A program made the position numbers and the translations under genes. A stretch of DNA of 60,343 nucleotides from Zygnema cylindricum (lineage: Eukaryota; Streptophyta; Zygnematophyceae; Zygnematales; Zygnemataceae). Shown here one piece after another: positions 35,402 through 50,434 of the stretch (position 1 is the first letter of the stretch; the number at the start of each line of letters is the position of its first letter). The DNA is taken from contig JBBHKE010002829.1 of assembly GCA_037447655.1 (NCBI GenBank), forward strand, positions 42,227 to 102,569. Direction: 5' to 3'. The notes beneath the pieces were generated by a model. That model searched no databases. It was not told the origin of the DNA and saw nothing but the letters and a program-made list of their open reading frames with translations.

Positions 35402-36555
35402 ATGAAACAAAGAGGGAGGGGAAGGGGAGAGGGAGAGGGGGGAGAGGGAGGGGGAACGGGGAGGAGGAGAGGGAGAGAGGGGGATGAAGTGGGAGAGGAA
35501 GTGGGAGTGGGATTGCGAGAGAGGGAGGGAGTGGGAGTGGAAGCGGGAGGGAGAAAAAGAGGTAGAGGGAGAGGTAGAGGGGGAGGGAGAACAAAAGGAG
35601 GAGAGAGAGCGAGAAGTGGGGAAAAAGGGAGAGGGGGAGGGGCAGAGGGAAGGGAAGTGGAAGACAAAAAGAGGGAGAGGGAGAGAGGGTTGGGGAGTGG
35701 TGAAGGTGGTGGTGGAGGGGCGGGGCAGATGAAAAGGGAAAGGAAGATAGGGGGAGATAGATAAGTAGAGGACCAAAAAAGAGAGAGGGGGAGGGGGGGA
35801 GGGGGGGGGCAAGAAGGGGGTGAGGGAAGAGAGGGGAAACGGAAGGGTGAATGGGAGAGCATTGAGAGGGAGAATGGAGGGGGAGATGAGAAATGGAAAT
35901 ATAGGTCGAGAGAGAGCCAAAGTGAGGGAGTGGGAGATGGAGGAAGGAGAGGGGGAGAATGGGAGAGGAAGAGAGGAAGTGAAAGTGGAGGAGAGAGGGG
36001 GAGAGAGGGGAGATGTCGAGATAGGGGAAGGGAGGGGAGAGGGTGGGAGGGAAGGAGGTAAAGACGGAGGGAGTAAGGTGTAAGTGTGGGGGAGGGGGGA
36101 CAGTGGAAGATTGTGAGAGCGGAAGAGGAGACTTTGGTTCGAGTGTAGCGTGGGAGAGGGGAAGTTGGATAGGTATATTGGGGGTAGAGGGAGACGAGGG
36201 GAGGAGAGGGGGAGAAAGGGGGGAAGAGGGAGAGGGAGAGAGAGAGGTAGACTGAAAGGGATTAAAAGAGGGAAAGTGAGAGGGTGAGCAGCGGAGTGGT
36301 AGGTGAAAAGGGAGAGAGGAAGAGATATGGAGACGGAAAGGGGGAGAGTGAGAGGGAGAGAGGAGAAGAGGGGGCGAAGGATAGAGGGTGGGGAGAGGGG
36401 AGGTGGGTGAGGGAGATAGGCCAAAGGGATGAGGTGAAACGAGAGGAAAAAGGGGAGAGGGGAAGAGAAGGGGAAGGAGAAGAAAGGATGGGAAAGAAGG
36501 AGGGAGGGGAAGAGTGGGGGAAGGCAAGAGAAGAAGAGGGGCGTTGGAGGATAGA
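35402..36555. repeat. 1.15-kb polypurine (GGGAGA)n tract
   Basis: The + strand is almost entirely A and G, built from gggaga, gagagg and aggggg words with scattered c/t. The 400- and 354-codon minus-strand frames through it are pure Pro/Ser/Leu and arise from composition. Such mirror-symmetric polypurine DNA can adopt H-DNA or G-quadruplexes. Confidence 0.9.
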
Positions 36556-36621
36556 AATGAGAATAATGAGGGTAATGGGGCTAATGGGGTTAATGGGGCT
36601 AATGAGGATAATGGGACTAGT
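36556..36621. repeat. 9-bp tandem repeat (ATGGGGCTA)n
   Basis: Seven or so imperfect units of atggggcta/atgaggata directly follow the polypurine tract. Confidence 0.8.
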
Positions 36622-37035
36622 TTTTTGTCCCTAAAAGGGGAATTTTAGGTATAGTCTTTACAATGATAGTGGACCACACTATTCAAGAGTGTTTCACAAA
36701 AGTGTTTCACAAATTTCTAACATGTAGGAAAAACATGGATAGAAAATAATATAAATTGAGTAGGACTCCATAGGAAAATCAACAAAATGTACATTATTTT
36801 AGAAACAATATATTATACCATTGTATCTCGTTTGTCTAAGAATTTAGGATGTCTACCTAAGCGAGTAGAAATTATTTTGCCATATAATTTCAAGTCTATT
36901 TTTCAATTAAAAGAAAATTGCTTTTTGTATTAAGTTGTTTTTTTGCAAAAAAAAAGTCACTTTAAGGACACTCTTTGTAAGAAATTATGTTTAGAAATTT
37001 TGCAAGGGCTTCAAAAGAGAATCACATCTACCAAA

Positions 37036-38070
37036 GTAGGGGGAGAGGGGAGAGAGGGAGGGGGAGAGGGGGAGAGGGGGGGAGGGGGAGAGGGGGGGAG
37101 GGGGGGGGAGACGGGGTGAGGGGGGGGGGGAGACGGGGTGAGGGGGAGAGGGGGGGAGATGGGGGGAGGGGGGGAGGGGGGGAGGGGAAGAGGGGGAGAG
37201 AGGGGGAGGGGGGGAGAGGGGGAGAGGGGAGGAGGGAAGAGGGGGAGTGGGGGAGAGGGGGAGAGGGGGGGAGAGGGGGGGAGGGGGAGGGGGAGAGGGG
37301 GAGAGGGAGAGAGAGGGAGGAGGGGAGGGAGAGAGGGGGAGAGGGGGGGAGGGGGGAGGGGGGGAGGGGGGGAGGGGAAGAGGGGGAGAGAGGGGGAGGG
37401 GGGGAGAGGGGAGGAGGGGGGGAGAGGGGGAGAGCGGGAGAGGGGGAGAGGGAGAGAGGGGGAGTGGGGGAGGGGGGGAGAGGGGGAGGGGGGGAGAGGG
37501 GGAGAGGGGAGGAGGGGGGGAGAAGGGGAGTGGGGGAGTGGAGGAGAGGGGGAGAGGGGGAGAGGGGGAGGGAGATGGAGAGGGGGAGCGAGAGGGAAGG
37601 GACAAAGCAGGGGGTGAGGGAGAGAGGCAGGGATGGGGAGAGGGAAGGAGAGACTGGCGGGGAGAGAGGGCGAGGGAGGAGCAGGGAGAGAGAGCAGGCG
37701 AGTGGGAGTGGGGAGCTGGTGAGAGAGTGGGAGAGGGATAGGGGCAAGGGGAGAGGGGGGATGGAGGGGCGGAGGGAGGGGTAGTGGCCCAGGTGGATTG
37801 GGGGAAGTGAAGATGGGGAGGGGGAGAGGGAAGGGGAATGAGAGGGAGAGGGGGGAGCGGGAGTGGGTGGATGAAAGGGAGAGGGAGAGGGAAGGGGAGA
37901 GTGTAGAGGGAGAGAGGGGAAGATTGGGAGGGGAATGGGGGGAAGGGAAAGGGGAGAGGGTGGGGGAATGAGGGAGGGGGAGGGGGAGAGAGGGGGCGAA
38001 TAGGGAGGGGAGGGAGGGAGGGAGGGAGGGAGGGAAAGTGGAAAGGTGGGAGGTTGGGATGGACGGATGG
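37036..38070. repeat. 1-kb G-rich polypurine tract with dense G-runs
   Basis: The + strand is dominated by runs of 4-9 G separated by aga or a (ggggagagggggaga). From 37036 to 37570 nearly every ~10 bases contain a run of at least four G, so hundreds of overlapping G-quadruplex motifs fit. 37570-38070 is less regular (gggagg, then gggagggagggaggg at ~38015). Long Gly/Arg/Glu or Pro/Ser ORFs here are artefacts. Confidence 0.92.
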
Positions 38071-38307
38071 AGGTTCTCTTTCTCTCTTTTGTCTCCCTAT
38101 ACCTCTCTATCCCTTCCCATAATGTCCCCAAAACTTTGATCTTTAGGGAGAGAGTGAGTGATTTTGGCTATTTCTTAAGTATGTAGAAACAATAGAGGTA
38201 AGCCACTAGACGACAAAACAGGAATCGACACTTGTCACCACTATGTGAGGCTGTTGGTAATTTAGAATCAGTATTTTGCCGTCTTGAAGGAAAGATCTCC
38301 ATTTGAA

Positions 38308-38423
38308 TGACGTCAGACTCCGTCGTGATGGTTCGCATCATGATGTCACATGGACGGTCGAAGTCACCTTTTTCCAAAAAGACAAATCGGACGATGACGT
38401 CATTTTTAAAGTGTATGACGTCA
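38308..38423 (+). promoter_or_regulatory. Cluster of three TGACGTCA bZIP boxes upstream of the EXORDIUM-type gene
   Basis: Perfect palindromes TGACGTCA occur at 38308-38315, 38395-38402 and 38416-38423, with a variant TGATGTCA at 38341-38348. The eight-base palindrome contains the GACGTC C-box/TGA core bound by plant bZIP factors. They sit 486-601 bp upstream of the ATG at 38909. Three exact copies in 116 bp are far above chance; target gene and factor are inference. Confidence 0.5.
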
Positions 38424-38908
38424 TGAGACGTTTGAAATCTCTTTTTTTTTGCGCGCCGAAATCTTAAGATTTTCTGGAAGTCGTCCAAAAAATCGTCGCA
38501 CGTGCGACGAACGACGTCCATTAGCTGAGCGTCTTTTCTATGCCGTACGATCTGCTGCTTTGGCACAAAGGACAAAATTCTTGCCGTCGATTCGTTCCGT
38601 ACAATTTTAATAAATAATCGAATGTCACCGTACGACTTTTACTTGAGAAATCGTACGGAATGCTAAAATGGTTCGTCTACACTAATTTTGTTTTAATTTT
38701 TAACTTTTCTAAAATTGTTGATGCGAACAGTCGCTTACAATTTTCGTAAATTTTGTGATTTTGTCGTATTCGACAGCCATGCAAACAAATACTCGTATCG
38801 GAACTGATTTTAGTTTCGAAGTAAAAAACTACAAATATCATTTTTTTTAAAACGAGAACTAGTGAAGAGGAGGGAAGGAATCTATTAACTTTTGTCGAAA
38901 GGAAATCC

Positions 38909-43313
<4,405 letters not shown>

Positions 43314-44984
43314 TAATTTGACAACCCTCAAAATTTCTCAGTGACACCCGTTGTCGACGATGCTCAAAATTTCTCAGTGACACCCGTTGTCGATTGAGAT
43401 CTTTTTTTCTCAGTTTCTATTTTTTAGTACATCAAAGGTTTTCCACACTAATTAAGTTGTGGTGGATATGGAAACGGATTTATTTATTTTGTCTCTTTAG
43501 GTTTTTCCTGAAAAAGACCAAAAATAAAATAAAAAAAATGGTAATTTGACGTATATTACTTATATTAGGCATTTAAGTATTTAAGTTAAGAAATCCCCTA
43601 AATTTTTCTAGTGTATAAATAAAAAATTTAGTGTATAAATAAAGTTAAAATAATTGTCTGTACTTACTTTTGTTTTTGTATGTAGTCTGGTGGGTTTTTT
43701 TTTATAATTATTTTATTCTTATTTTTATTTTTTATTTTACGATTTTGTTGTAAAATTTAAAATAAGGTTTCTATTTTTTTAAAAATAGTGGCGTTTTTTT
43801 GGGTTTTTTTTTTTAAATATGTTAAAATTCAAAGAAATTTTTGTTGTGATTTTTCTTTTTTTGTTTTATTTATGTGAGAATTAATATTTATTTAGTTGTG
43901 AAAATATCAAAAATGTAATTTAACCCGATTCCGAAAAATATGAAAGATAATTGATATTGTTTCAAAATAAGAAATAAGAAAAGTTTTCGAAATTTGCATC
44001 AATTTGTTTTTGAAAACATTTTTTTTTTCGTGGAAGTTTTTGTAGTCGTGAATTTCATAATTTTTTTGATTTTTGTCCTTTTCTACCCTTTTTTTTGTTT
44101 TGTTTATTCAAAGAAATTACAATTGATATTTTTCGACAAATTGGAATTTATGCCACAGATATTTTAGTTTTGACAAATAATCGGACGATAAAAACGTTTT
44201 AAACAGTTTTTCCAGAAAGAAATTGTTCCACACGTTACAAAGTGGATGTGGAAAAAAAATCCCATTTTACAAAGAAGTCATAACAGCAATAATTTTTAAA
44301 AATTTTAAATATGTATTTTTATGTGATATATAAGTTAATATGATCAGCATACACTATCTCTCCCTCTCTCTCTCCTCCCTCCCTCTCTCCCTCCCCCCCA
44401 TACATTTACCCCCCTCTCCCTCTCTCTCCCTCCCTCTCCCCACCAAAACCAAGGCAACTATTGGTGATTAAATTCCAGATTTGATAGGCCACTACAGGAC
44501 AATTTTTTTTTGTCCTTTTCAAAGAAGCTCTACACTGACAAAACCAGTCTAAAACCTCTTGGGGAATAAAAAGTGGGGAGGGGGGGGAGGTGGGAGGGGA
44601 GAGAGAGGGGGAGGGGAAGGGAAGGAGGGATCCTGGAAAAATTAACATAAAAAAAAAACACACCTCATATATTAAAAAAAAAAAAAAAAAAGGGTCTCAA
44701 AATGATTTTTTATTTTTAGTTTATTATTATTCGCCTCACACTATGGAAAATCAAAACTGAATCTATTTTTAAATTCAGTCCTAAAACCAAAACCAAAGAC
44801 ACTAACTGACAAAAAAAAAAAAACAAACTAGTCTCCTCAAAAAGCAAAAAAAAAGAAAATAGAGGTCAAAGAAAAGGTAAAAAAAAATAGGTCAAAAGAA
44901 AAGGTTAAAAAAAAAAAAAAAAACCCCGTTTTAAGAAAATATTACAGATATTATTTCCTCCGTCAAATAAATATATATTTAATT
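43314..44984. other. Convergent intergenic region between EXORDIUM-type and glutaredoxin genes
   Basis: Both genes end into this 1.67-kb stretch. It starts with a 35-bp tandem duplication (ctcaaaatttctcagtgacacccgttgtcga twice, 43327-43395) covering the EXORDIUM-type 3' UTR. AATAAA-type polyadenylation candidates occur at ~43524 and ~43638. A CT-rich run lies at 44356-44440 and a G-rich run at 44575-44630. No other gene is seen. Confidence 0.5.
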
Positions 44985-47340
44985 TTAATTCGAATTAGAA
45001 AGGGCTCCGGCTTCGGTCAAAAGAGGAATTAATTTTCCGGCCGAATGAAGTCTCACCGTATCTGAAAAAAAAAAATTGAAACCAAAAAAAAAAAAAACTC
45101 AAAAAAAAAAAAAAAANNNNNNNNNNNNNNNNNNNNNNNNNNNNNNNNNNNNNNNNNNNNNNNNNNNNNNNNNNNNNNNNNNNNNNNNNNNNNNNNNNNN
45201 NNNNNNNNNNNNNNNNNNNNNNNNNNNNNNNNNNNNNNNNNNNNNNNNNNNNNNNNNNNNNNNNNNNNNNNNNNNNNNNNNNNNNNNNNNNNNNNNNNNN
45301 NNNNNNNNNNNNNNNNNNNNNNNNNNNNNNNNNNNNNNNNNNNNNNNNNNNNNNNNNNNNNNNNNNNNNNNNNNNNNNNNNNNNNNNNNNNNNNNNNNNN
45401 NNNNNNNNNNNNNNNNNNNNNNNNNNNNTTAAAAAAGCCAACGAACGGGGCAGAGATTAAGGGAAAAAAAAAGAGAAAAAAAAAAAAACGCCCCTCCCTT
45501 ACCTCCCTACCGATCCTCCAAAAGAGAGAATTGAATACATACCGTCGCAACCGCCAATATGTTTTCCTCCTAGCCATCCCTCCATTCCCTCCCCGCAAAA
45601 AAAAAAAAAGAGAAAAAAAAAGGGAATTAGAGACGGGGCAAGCAACCGAAAAAATTTTGAATGAGAGTTAAAATATCGCAACATGTTAAAAAAAATGGAC
45701 AGATTTACAAAAACTTATCAATAATACTTAGTAGGATTTCCGATTCTCACCGATAAATACATTTGGTACCGTTGACTGTCCCGTCAAATCAAAAAGAGCA
45801 TTTTGCACGTCTCTGTCTTCTACTGCAAAAAATAATTTTATGGAAAAAAGAAACAGTTTCATGAAAAAAAAAAAACAATTGTACGGAAAAAAAATGTTGC
45901 GAAAAAAAAACAATTTTACATTTGAATAAATTCACAACGAAATAATTCTCAGATAATATAAATACAGACAACACAGAATCAAGTGCAGGAGTAAAAAACA
46001 GAAAAAGTACAGAAAAAGAAAAACAAACAACAGAAAAAGCGCAGAAAAAAAGTACAAAAAAGTGCAGAAAGAAAGTACAAGAAGGTGAAAAAGTGCAGGA
46101 ATATTAAATGAGAAAAAACAAGTGCGGGAATAAACGGAAAATAGGGAGGTCAGGAATAAAACACAGAAGGTACAGATATAAAAAACATAGAAAAATTGTA
46201 GAAACAAAGTAAAAAACAAGTGCAGCACTAAAATTTAAAAAAAGGGCAGAAATAAAAATACAAAAAAAGTGCAGGAAAAAAGTACAGAAAAGGTGAAAAA
46301 AAAGTACAGAAAAGGTGCAGAAACAAAATGAAAAAAAGTGCAGAAATAAAATACAAAGAAGAGGAGAAATTAGAATCGATTTCCACATCGATTTTTTAAT
46401 AAACAAAAATAAACGGCGTTTATCAAATAATTTGAAATGTTTGAGTGATGAATGAGCGCCAGAAAACCTTAACCAATGTGCAAGTAATTTGAGCAGAAAA
46501 AAATAAAATAGTAAAGAAAATAAAAAAAACCAAAGCAAAATCGAAGCAGAATCAAAAACAAAACATCAGACACAAATATATTTAAAAGGGATCCTAATAG
46601 AAAAACATATAATTGAGAAAATACAAATTTCCCAGAAGCAAAACACACATGCTTCTTTTATTATTTACTATTGTTGATCCTTTTTTATTATTATGGAGTG
46701 ATTGCTGACGGAAATAATGTAGTCTTCTTTTTTGAAATACTTAAAAAAAAGGAATTTTGACGATTATTTAGTCTGAAATCCAAAAAACACATAAAACCCC
46801 AAAATCAAAACCAAGCAAGTAATCTAGACCGTGTATTGCTTTTAGCGTTGATTTTTTTTCGGCACTTAAATCAACATTTCTCCGTAAAAACATGTCCGGT
46901 TATCATTTCAAGACCGCCAATCAGGTAAAAAACTTACTTTTCCATCACAACCGTCAAATTAATAATCCGGTGAGTGTGCACAGAAAAAAATGAGTAAAAA
47001 TGTAAAAAACATTAGCGGCTAATAGTGATACAAGGTGTACATCGTGAATCGCCATTAACGTTAAAAAATACTTGGTAAAAGTACTGTTTTAGTGATAATA
47101 TTTTATATTTCCTGTGGAATTGAGATGGACGATTATGAACTGCAAAATTAGCGTTAAGAAAACAACAAGCAACATGAAAAACGCTATTTTGTGTTTTGAG
47201 AGCAAAAAATAAAGGGACGGAATTAGTGTTATTAACGCTAATAGGGATTCACAATGTAGTTTTAAATCAAAAAAACCCATAAACCCAAACTCAACACATA
47301 CCAAGTAACTTAGTTTAAAATCCGAAAACCCGGTAAAAAC

Positions 47341-47416
<76 letters not shown>

Positions 47417-48624
47417 TAATTATAATTATAATTATAATTATAATTATAATTATAATTATAATTATAATTATAATTATAATTATAATTATAATTATAATTA
47501 TTTAATTTAAGTGATTTAGTTTAGTATCTGGAATACCTGTAAAACTCCAAAGCATCTTTACCAAATAATTTAGTTTAGAGTACAAGAAAACCATAAAACC
47601 TCAAACTCGAAAAATACTTACCAAGTTGATCAAGCTCTATAACTTTTGCCTCCACTCCTAACTTCTTAAAAAGTCCCTTAACTTGTCCACAGTACCTGAG
47701 AAAAACCAGAAAATTACGGGGAACAAACAAAAAAACCCCAAATTATCTTAAAGGAAAAAAAACATGACAAAAAAAATCACAGAAAAATGGTCAAAAGGCA
47801 AAAGTATGAAAAATTACCCTTGAAACATGTCCATTTCATGCTTAAAAAAAGCAAAGAGATGGGAGAAAAAGTGTTATTATTTTCAATGTTGCAATAAAAA
47901 AAGTTTTTCGGATTAAAAAATCGCAAAACTGTAAAAAATAAATTCTTACCACTAAAATAATTTCCCTCATTGCTTTCACAAAATGTACGAATGAGGGAGG
48001 AACCAAACATGAAGAACAGGTGGAAAATTTCCCATTTTATTTAAACAATGAGAAAAAATCTGGAGCTCCACCTTTGTTATGAACCAAAATTCAGAAAAAT
48101 ATTATCAAAACTAATCAAAAACTTTTATACGAATCCCAAGTATTTAATCTTGGATTCATATGAACCACAAATAAAAAAATGGTGTGGACCACAATTTCAC
48201 CAATGAAAAAAAAAAGGGCCTTAAAATAGAAAAGGGACTTAAATTGGACCACTAATGTGTTTTCACATGTAAATTCACTTTGTTTCCTGAAGATCGTCTT
48301 TGGTAAATAAATTCAACTTTCGCTAAATTCAATGAATTCATAGGGACATGAGAGTTGTAATTTCCAACATTTAGATCCCCAAAAAATGAAAATTAAAAGT
48401 TGTTTTATTTTGAACAAAATTGGAGATAAAAAGGACTAAACCTTTCATTGACAATTTAACAAAAAAAAGTGCAGTGGGCACAGAGAGGGGAAGCGAGAAA
48501 AAAGACGTGAGAGAGAGAAGAGAGAGGGAGAGAGAGAAAGAGAGAGAAGAGAGAGAGAGTGAGAGCATGAGAGAGGGGAGGGGGAGGGGGAGAGGGAGAG
48601 AGAGAGAGGGGGGGAGAGAGAGTG

Positions 48625-48667
<43 letters not shown>

Positions 48668-49046
48668 CTTACGGACACCAGGTTTTGGAATAAACGACAA
48701 CTGGATTCTCGCTGTTCTTCTCCTTTATCATGTCTACCAATCCGCTTGCGGCTCGAGGACCGACAATCCTGCTAGGGTTTTCAAGGGAATAGTTATCGTA
48801 CGGAATATTGTACGGACTATTGTACCGATTCCCTCTGGAAAATAAAATAGGGTTTGTAACGGAAACACGGAGAGAAGAGTAGCCATGAAACTGTTGTTCT
48901 TGGAAAATTAGGGTTGGAGGTGAAGTCAAACTATTGTTAACTTTTAAAGGAGAGCGAGAAAGGGAGAGAGAAGAAGAAGATGATGACGTGGCATTGAAAC
49001 CATAAGTTGTGGAGAGGACGGAGGGAGAGAGAGAGAGGGAAGCCAT
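44985..49046 (-). CDS. Glutaredoxin, CPYC type, probably plastid-targeted, 207 aa
   Basis: Exons (minus): 49046-48673, 47695-47622, 45822-45751, 45569-45543, 45061-44985; 624 nt, GT-AG, phases consistent, stop TAA. Residues 1 to ~95 are Ser/Leu/Asn-rich without acidic residues at the start (MASLSLSPSVLSTTYGFNAT), like a chloroplast transit peptide. The glutaredoxin fold spans ~98-205: active site WCPYC at 123-127, GSH-binding TVP at 167-169 and GGCD at 179-182, and the typical end LIPLLTEAGAL. Class I dithiol glutaredoxins reduce protein disulfides and glutathione mixed disulfides using GSH. Plastid class I members in seed plants usually carry WCSYC/WCSYS, so CPYC with a transit-like leader is slightly unusual. 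Exon 4 is only 27 bp, yet supplies GGKHIGGCD. An assembly gap lies in the last intron, not in coding sequence. Confidence 0.92.
45117..45428. other. Assembly gap (312 N)
   Basis: An unresolved stretch in intron 4 of the glutaredoxin gene, flanked on the left by long poly-A runs. The number of N may be an estimate. No coding is predicted to be lost because exons 4 and 5 join in phase. Confidence 0.99.
46827..47037. mobile_element. Tc1/mariner-type MITE, copy M10 (211 bp), in a glutaredoxin intron
   Basis: Left end GACCGTGTATTGCTTTTAGCG and right end CTAATAGTGATACAAGGTG, TA on both sides. It shares its right TA with the next element M11. Confidence 0.65.
47040..47256. mobile_element. Tc1/mariner-type MITE, copy M11 (217 bp), in the same intron
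   Basis: Left end CATCGTGAATCGCCATTAACG, right end CGCTAATAGGGATTCACAATG, TA on both sides. It lies head to tail with M10 with only a TA between, suggesting insertion of one into the TSD of the other. Confidence 0.65.
47344..47503. repeat. (TA)n followed by (AATTAT)n microsatellite
   Basis: About 34 TA units (47344-47411) switch to about 15 units of the hexamer aattat. Located in intron 2 of the glutaredoxin gene, 119 bp from exon 2. Confidence 0.95.
48486..48666. repeat. (GA)n tract next to glutaredoxin exon 1 donor
   Basis: About 180 bases of gagagaga/gggaga immediately downstream (in gene orientation) of the exon 1 donor at 48672, matching the placement of the GA tract in the kinase gene's first intron. 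Confidence 0.9.
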
Positions 49047-49255
49047 TGTAACTTAGTTACAAAAACAATTGTGTAACCCTAGAAAGGATTTAGGGTTACG
49101 TTTGTAACTTGCGTACTTATACTATAATACTAATAATTGGTGCGCTTTTTGTCGTTATCTGATGGAAAAGTTTATCCAAAGCGTCACTCTACTGTACTGT
49201 AGAAAATTCAAAATTGAGTGTGGCTAAACTGGCTACATGTAGGACCTGTTCAGTA

Positions 49256-49474
49256 CACCGTGAATCGCTATTAGTGTTCAATGTTTTTTTCGTCACTTAA
49301 AACATCTTTTCTCTGTACACAAATGTCGGTTCTTAGATCTGACGGTTTCAATTGAAAGGTAAGATTCTTAGCTTTCGATTGACGGTGTCAAGTTAAAAAT
49401 CGGACAAGTGTGTACGGAAAAAAGATGTTTTGAGTGACGAAAAAATTATTAACCCTAATAGCGATTCAAGGTGT
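49256..49474. mobile_element. Tc1/mariner-type MITE, copy M7 (219 bp)
   Basis: Left CACCGTGAATCGCTATTAGTG, right CCTAATAGCGATTCAAGGTG, TA on both sides; full-length internal inverted symmetry as in M6. Inserted 210 bp upstream of the glutaredoxin ATG, so it may sit in its promoter. Confidence 0.85.
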
Positions 49475-49511
49475 ACTGTAATGTACTGTAGTGTATGACA
49501 GTTAACAGCTA

Positions 49512-49733
49512 CACCTTGTATCGCTATTAGTGTTAATATTTTTTTCGACACTTAAAACATCTTTTCTCCGTACACAATTGTCAGATTTTCAATTTGAAAC
49601 CGCCAATCGGATGCTGAGAATGTTGCCTATCAATTGCGACCATCAAAGTCCATCTAAAATCCGATAAGTGTGTACGGAGAAAGGATGTTTTAAGTGACGA
49701 AAAAAACACAAACACTATTAGCGATTCAAGGTG
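49512..49733. mobile_element. Tc1/mariner-type MITE, copy M8 (222 bp)
   Basis: Left CACCTTGTATCGCTATTAGTG, right CACTATTAGCGATTCAAGGTG, TA on both sides, 37 bp from M7 and in the same orientation. Interior inverted halves share accgccaatcgg/ tcaattgcgac words with other copies. Confidence 0.85.
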
Positions 49734-50056
49734 TAACTGTGGTGATCATGGCCTTTTAGTGATCTCTACTCCGTACAGGAGCAAAACGGAGATTCGGCGT
49801 TTCTTTTCGCAGTCAATAGGAAATAGCCACGTAGCAACAAGGCGAGGTTTTATGCTACGGAAGCTCGTCGATTTCCAATCTCCAGACGTAAAAACAAATT
49901 TGAATTTTTCAGGAAACACGAGTTCTCTGGGCCCAAAAGGAGTTGACACTTTCAGCAGCATCCTAGAAAGTGTGGAGACACCCCATTAGAACGAATTCTG
50001 TATTTTTATAAAATATTTTTTTATGAATATTTTAAACATATTTCTTTCCAGAGCAT

Positions 50057-50137
50057 GTCAGAATGGCCGAGTTGGTCTAAGGCGCCAGTTTCAGGTACTG
50101 GTCCGAAAGGGCATGGGTTCAAATCCCATTTCTGACA
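50057..50137 (+). tRNA. tRNA-Leu (anticodon CAG), second identical copy
   Basis: The same 81-nt sequence as 18939-19019, with every stem intact, anticodon CAG at 50092-50094, and A and B boxes conserved. Flanks are unrelated on both sides (upstream ccagagcat, downstream ataaaacacg), so the identity reflects selection, gene conversion or a recent copy limited to the gene body. A T-rich stop signal (gttgttgtttt) follows within 25 bases. Confidence 0.96.
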
Positions 50138-50434
50138 ATAAAACACGACAGTTGTTGTTTTCATGAAATTCCATACGAAATTAAGTGTCGAGTTGGAATC
50201 AACAATTTCCAATATCCTCGGTCCTCGCTCTTCGTCGATATGGCAGGTCGAATTTGGTGGTAACCCTAAATTTTGTAACTCATGATCTTAACTGTTGGTA
50301 CTCCTAAAAGCCATTTTCACAAAAAAAAAAAAAAAAAACATTAAATATTTGAGTCTTAAAGCTAAACAAACCAGGAAGACCTCAAAAGAACCCACATAGG
50401 ATTCTTAATCTATTAAAACCCTTAATAACCCTTA

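Noticed and set aside
35325-36527. 400-codon minus-strand Pro/Ser/Leu ORF, plus overlapping 354- and 164-codon frames
   Set aside because: Open in all three frames of a polypurine/polypyrimidine tract because stop codons need T-A-G/A combinations the tract cannot supply; no non-repetitive ends and no splice context.
36987-38131. Gly/Arg/Glu-rich + strand ORF and 367-codon Pro/Ser minus-strand ORF
   Set aside because: Same composition artefact; (GGGAGA)n translates openly in every frame.
38168-38575. Minus-strand ORF of up to 136 codons in the EXO promoter region
   Set aside because: Needs a TTG start for full length, amino acid composition is random-looking, and it overlaps the TGACGTCA cluster; no family motif.
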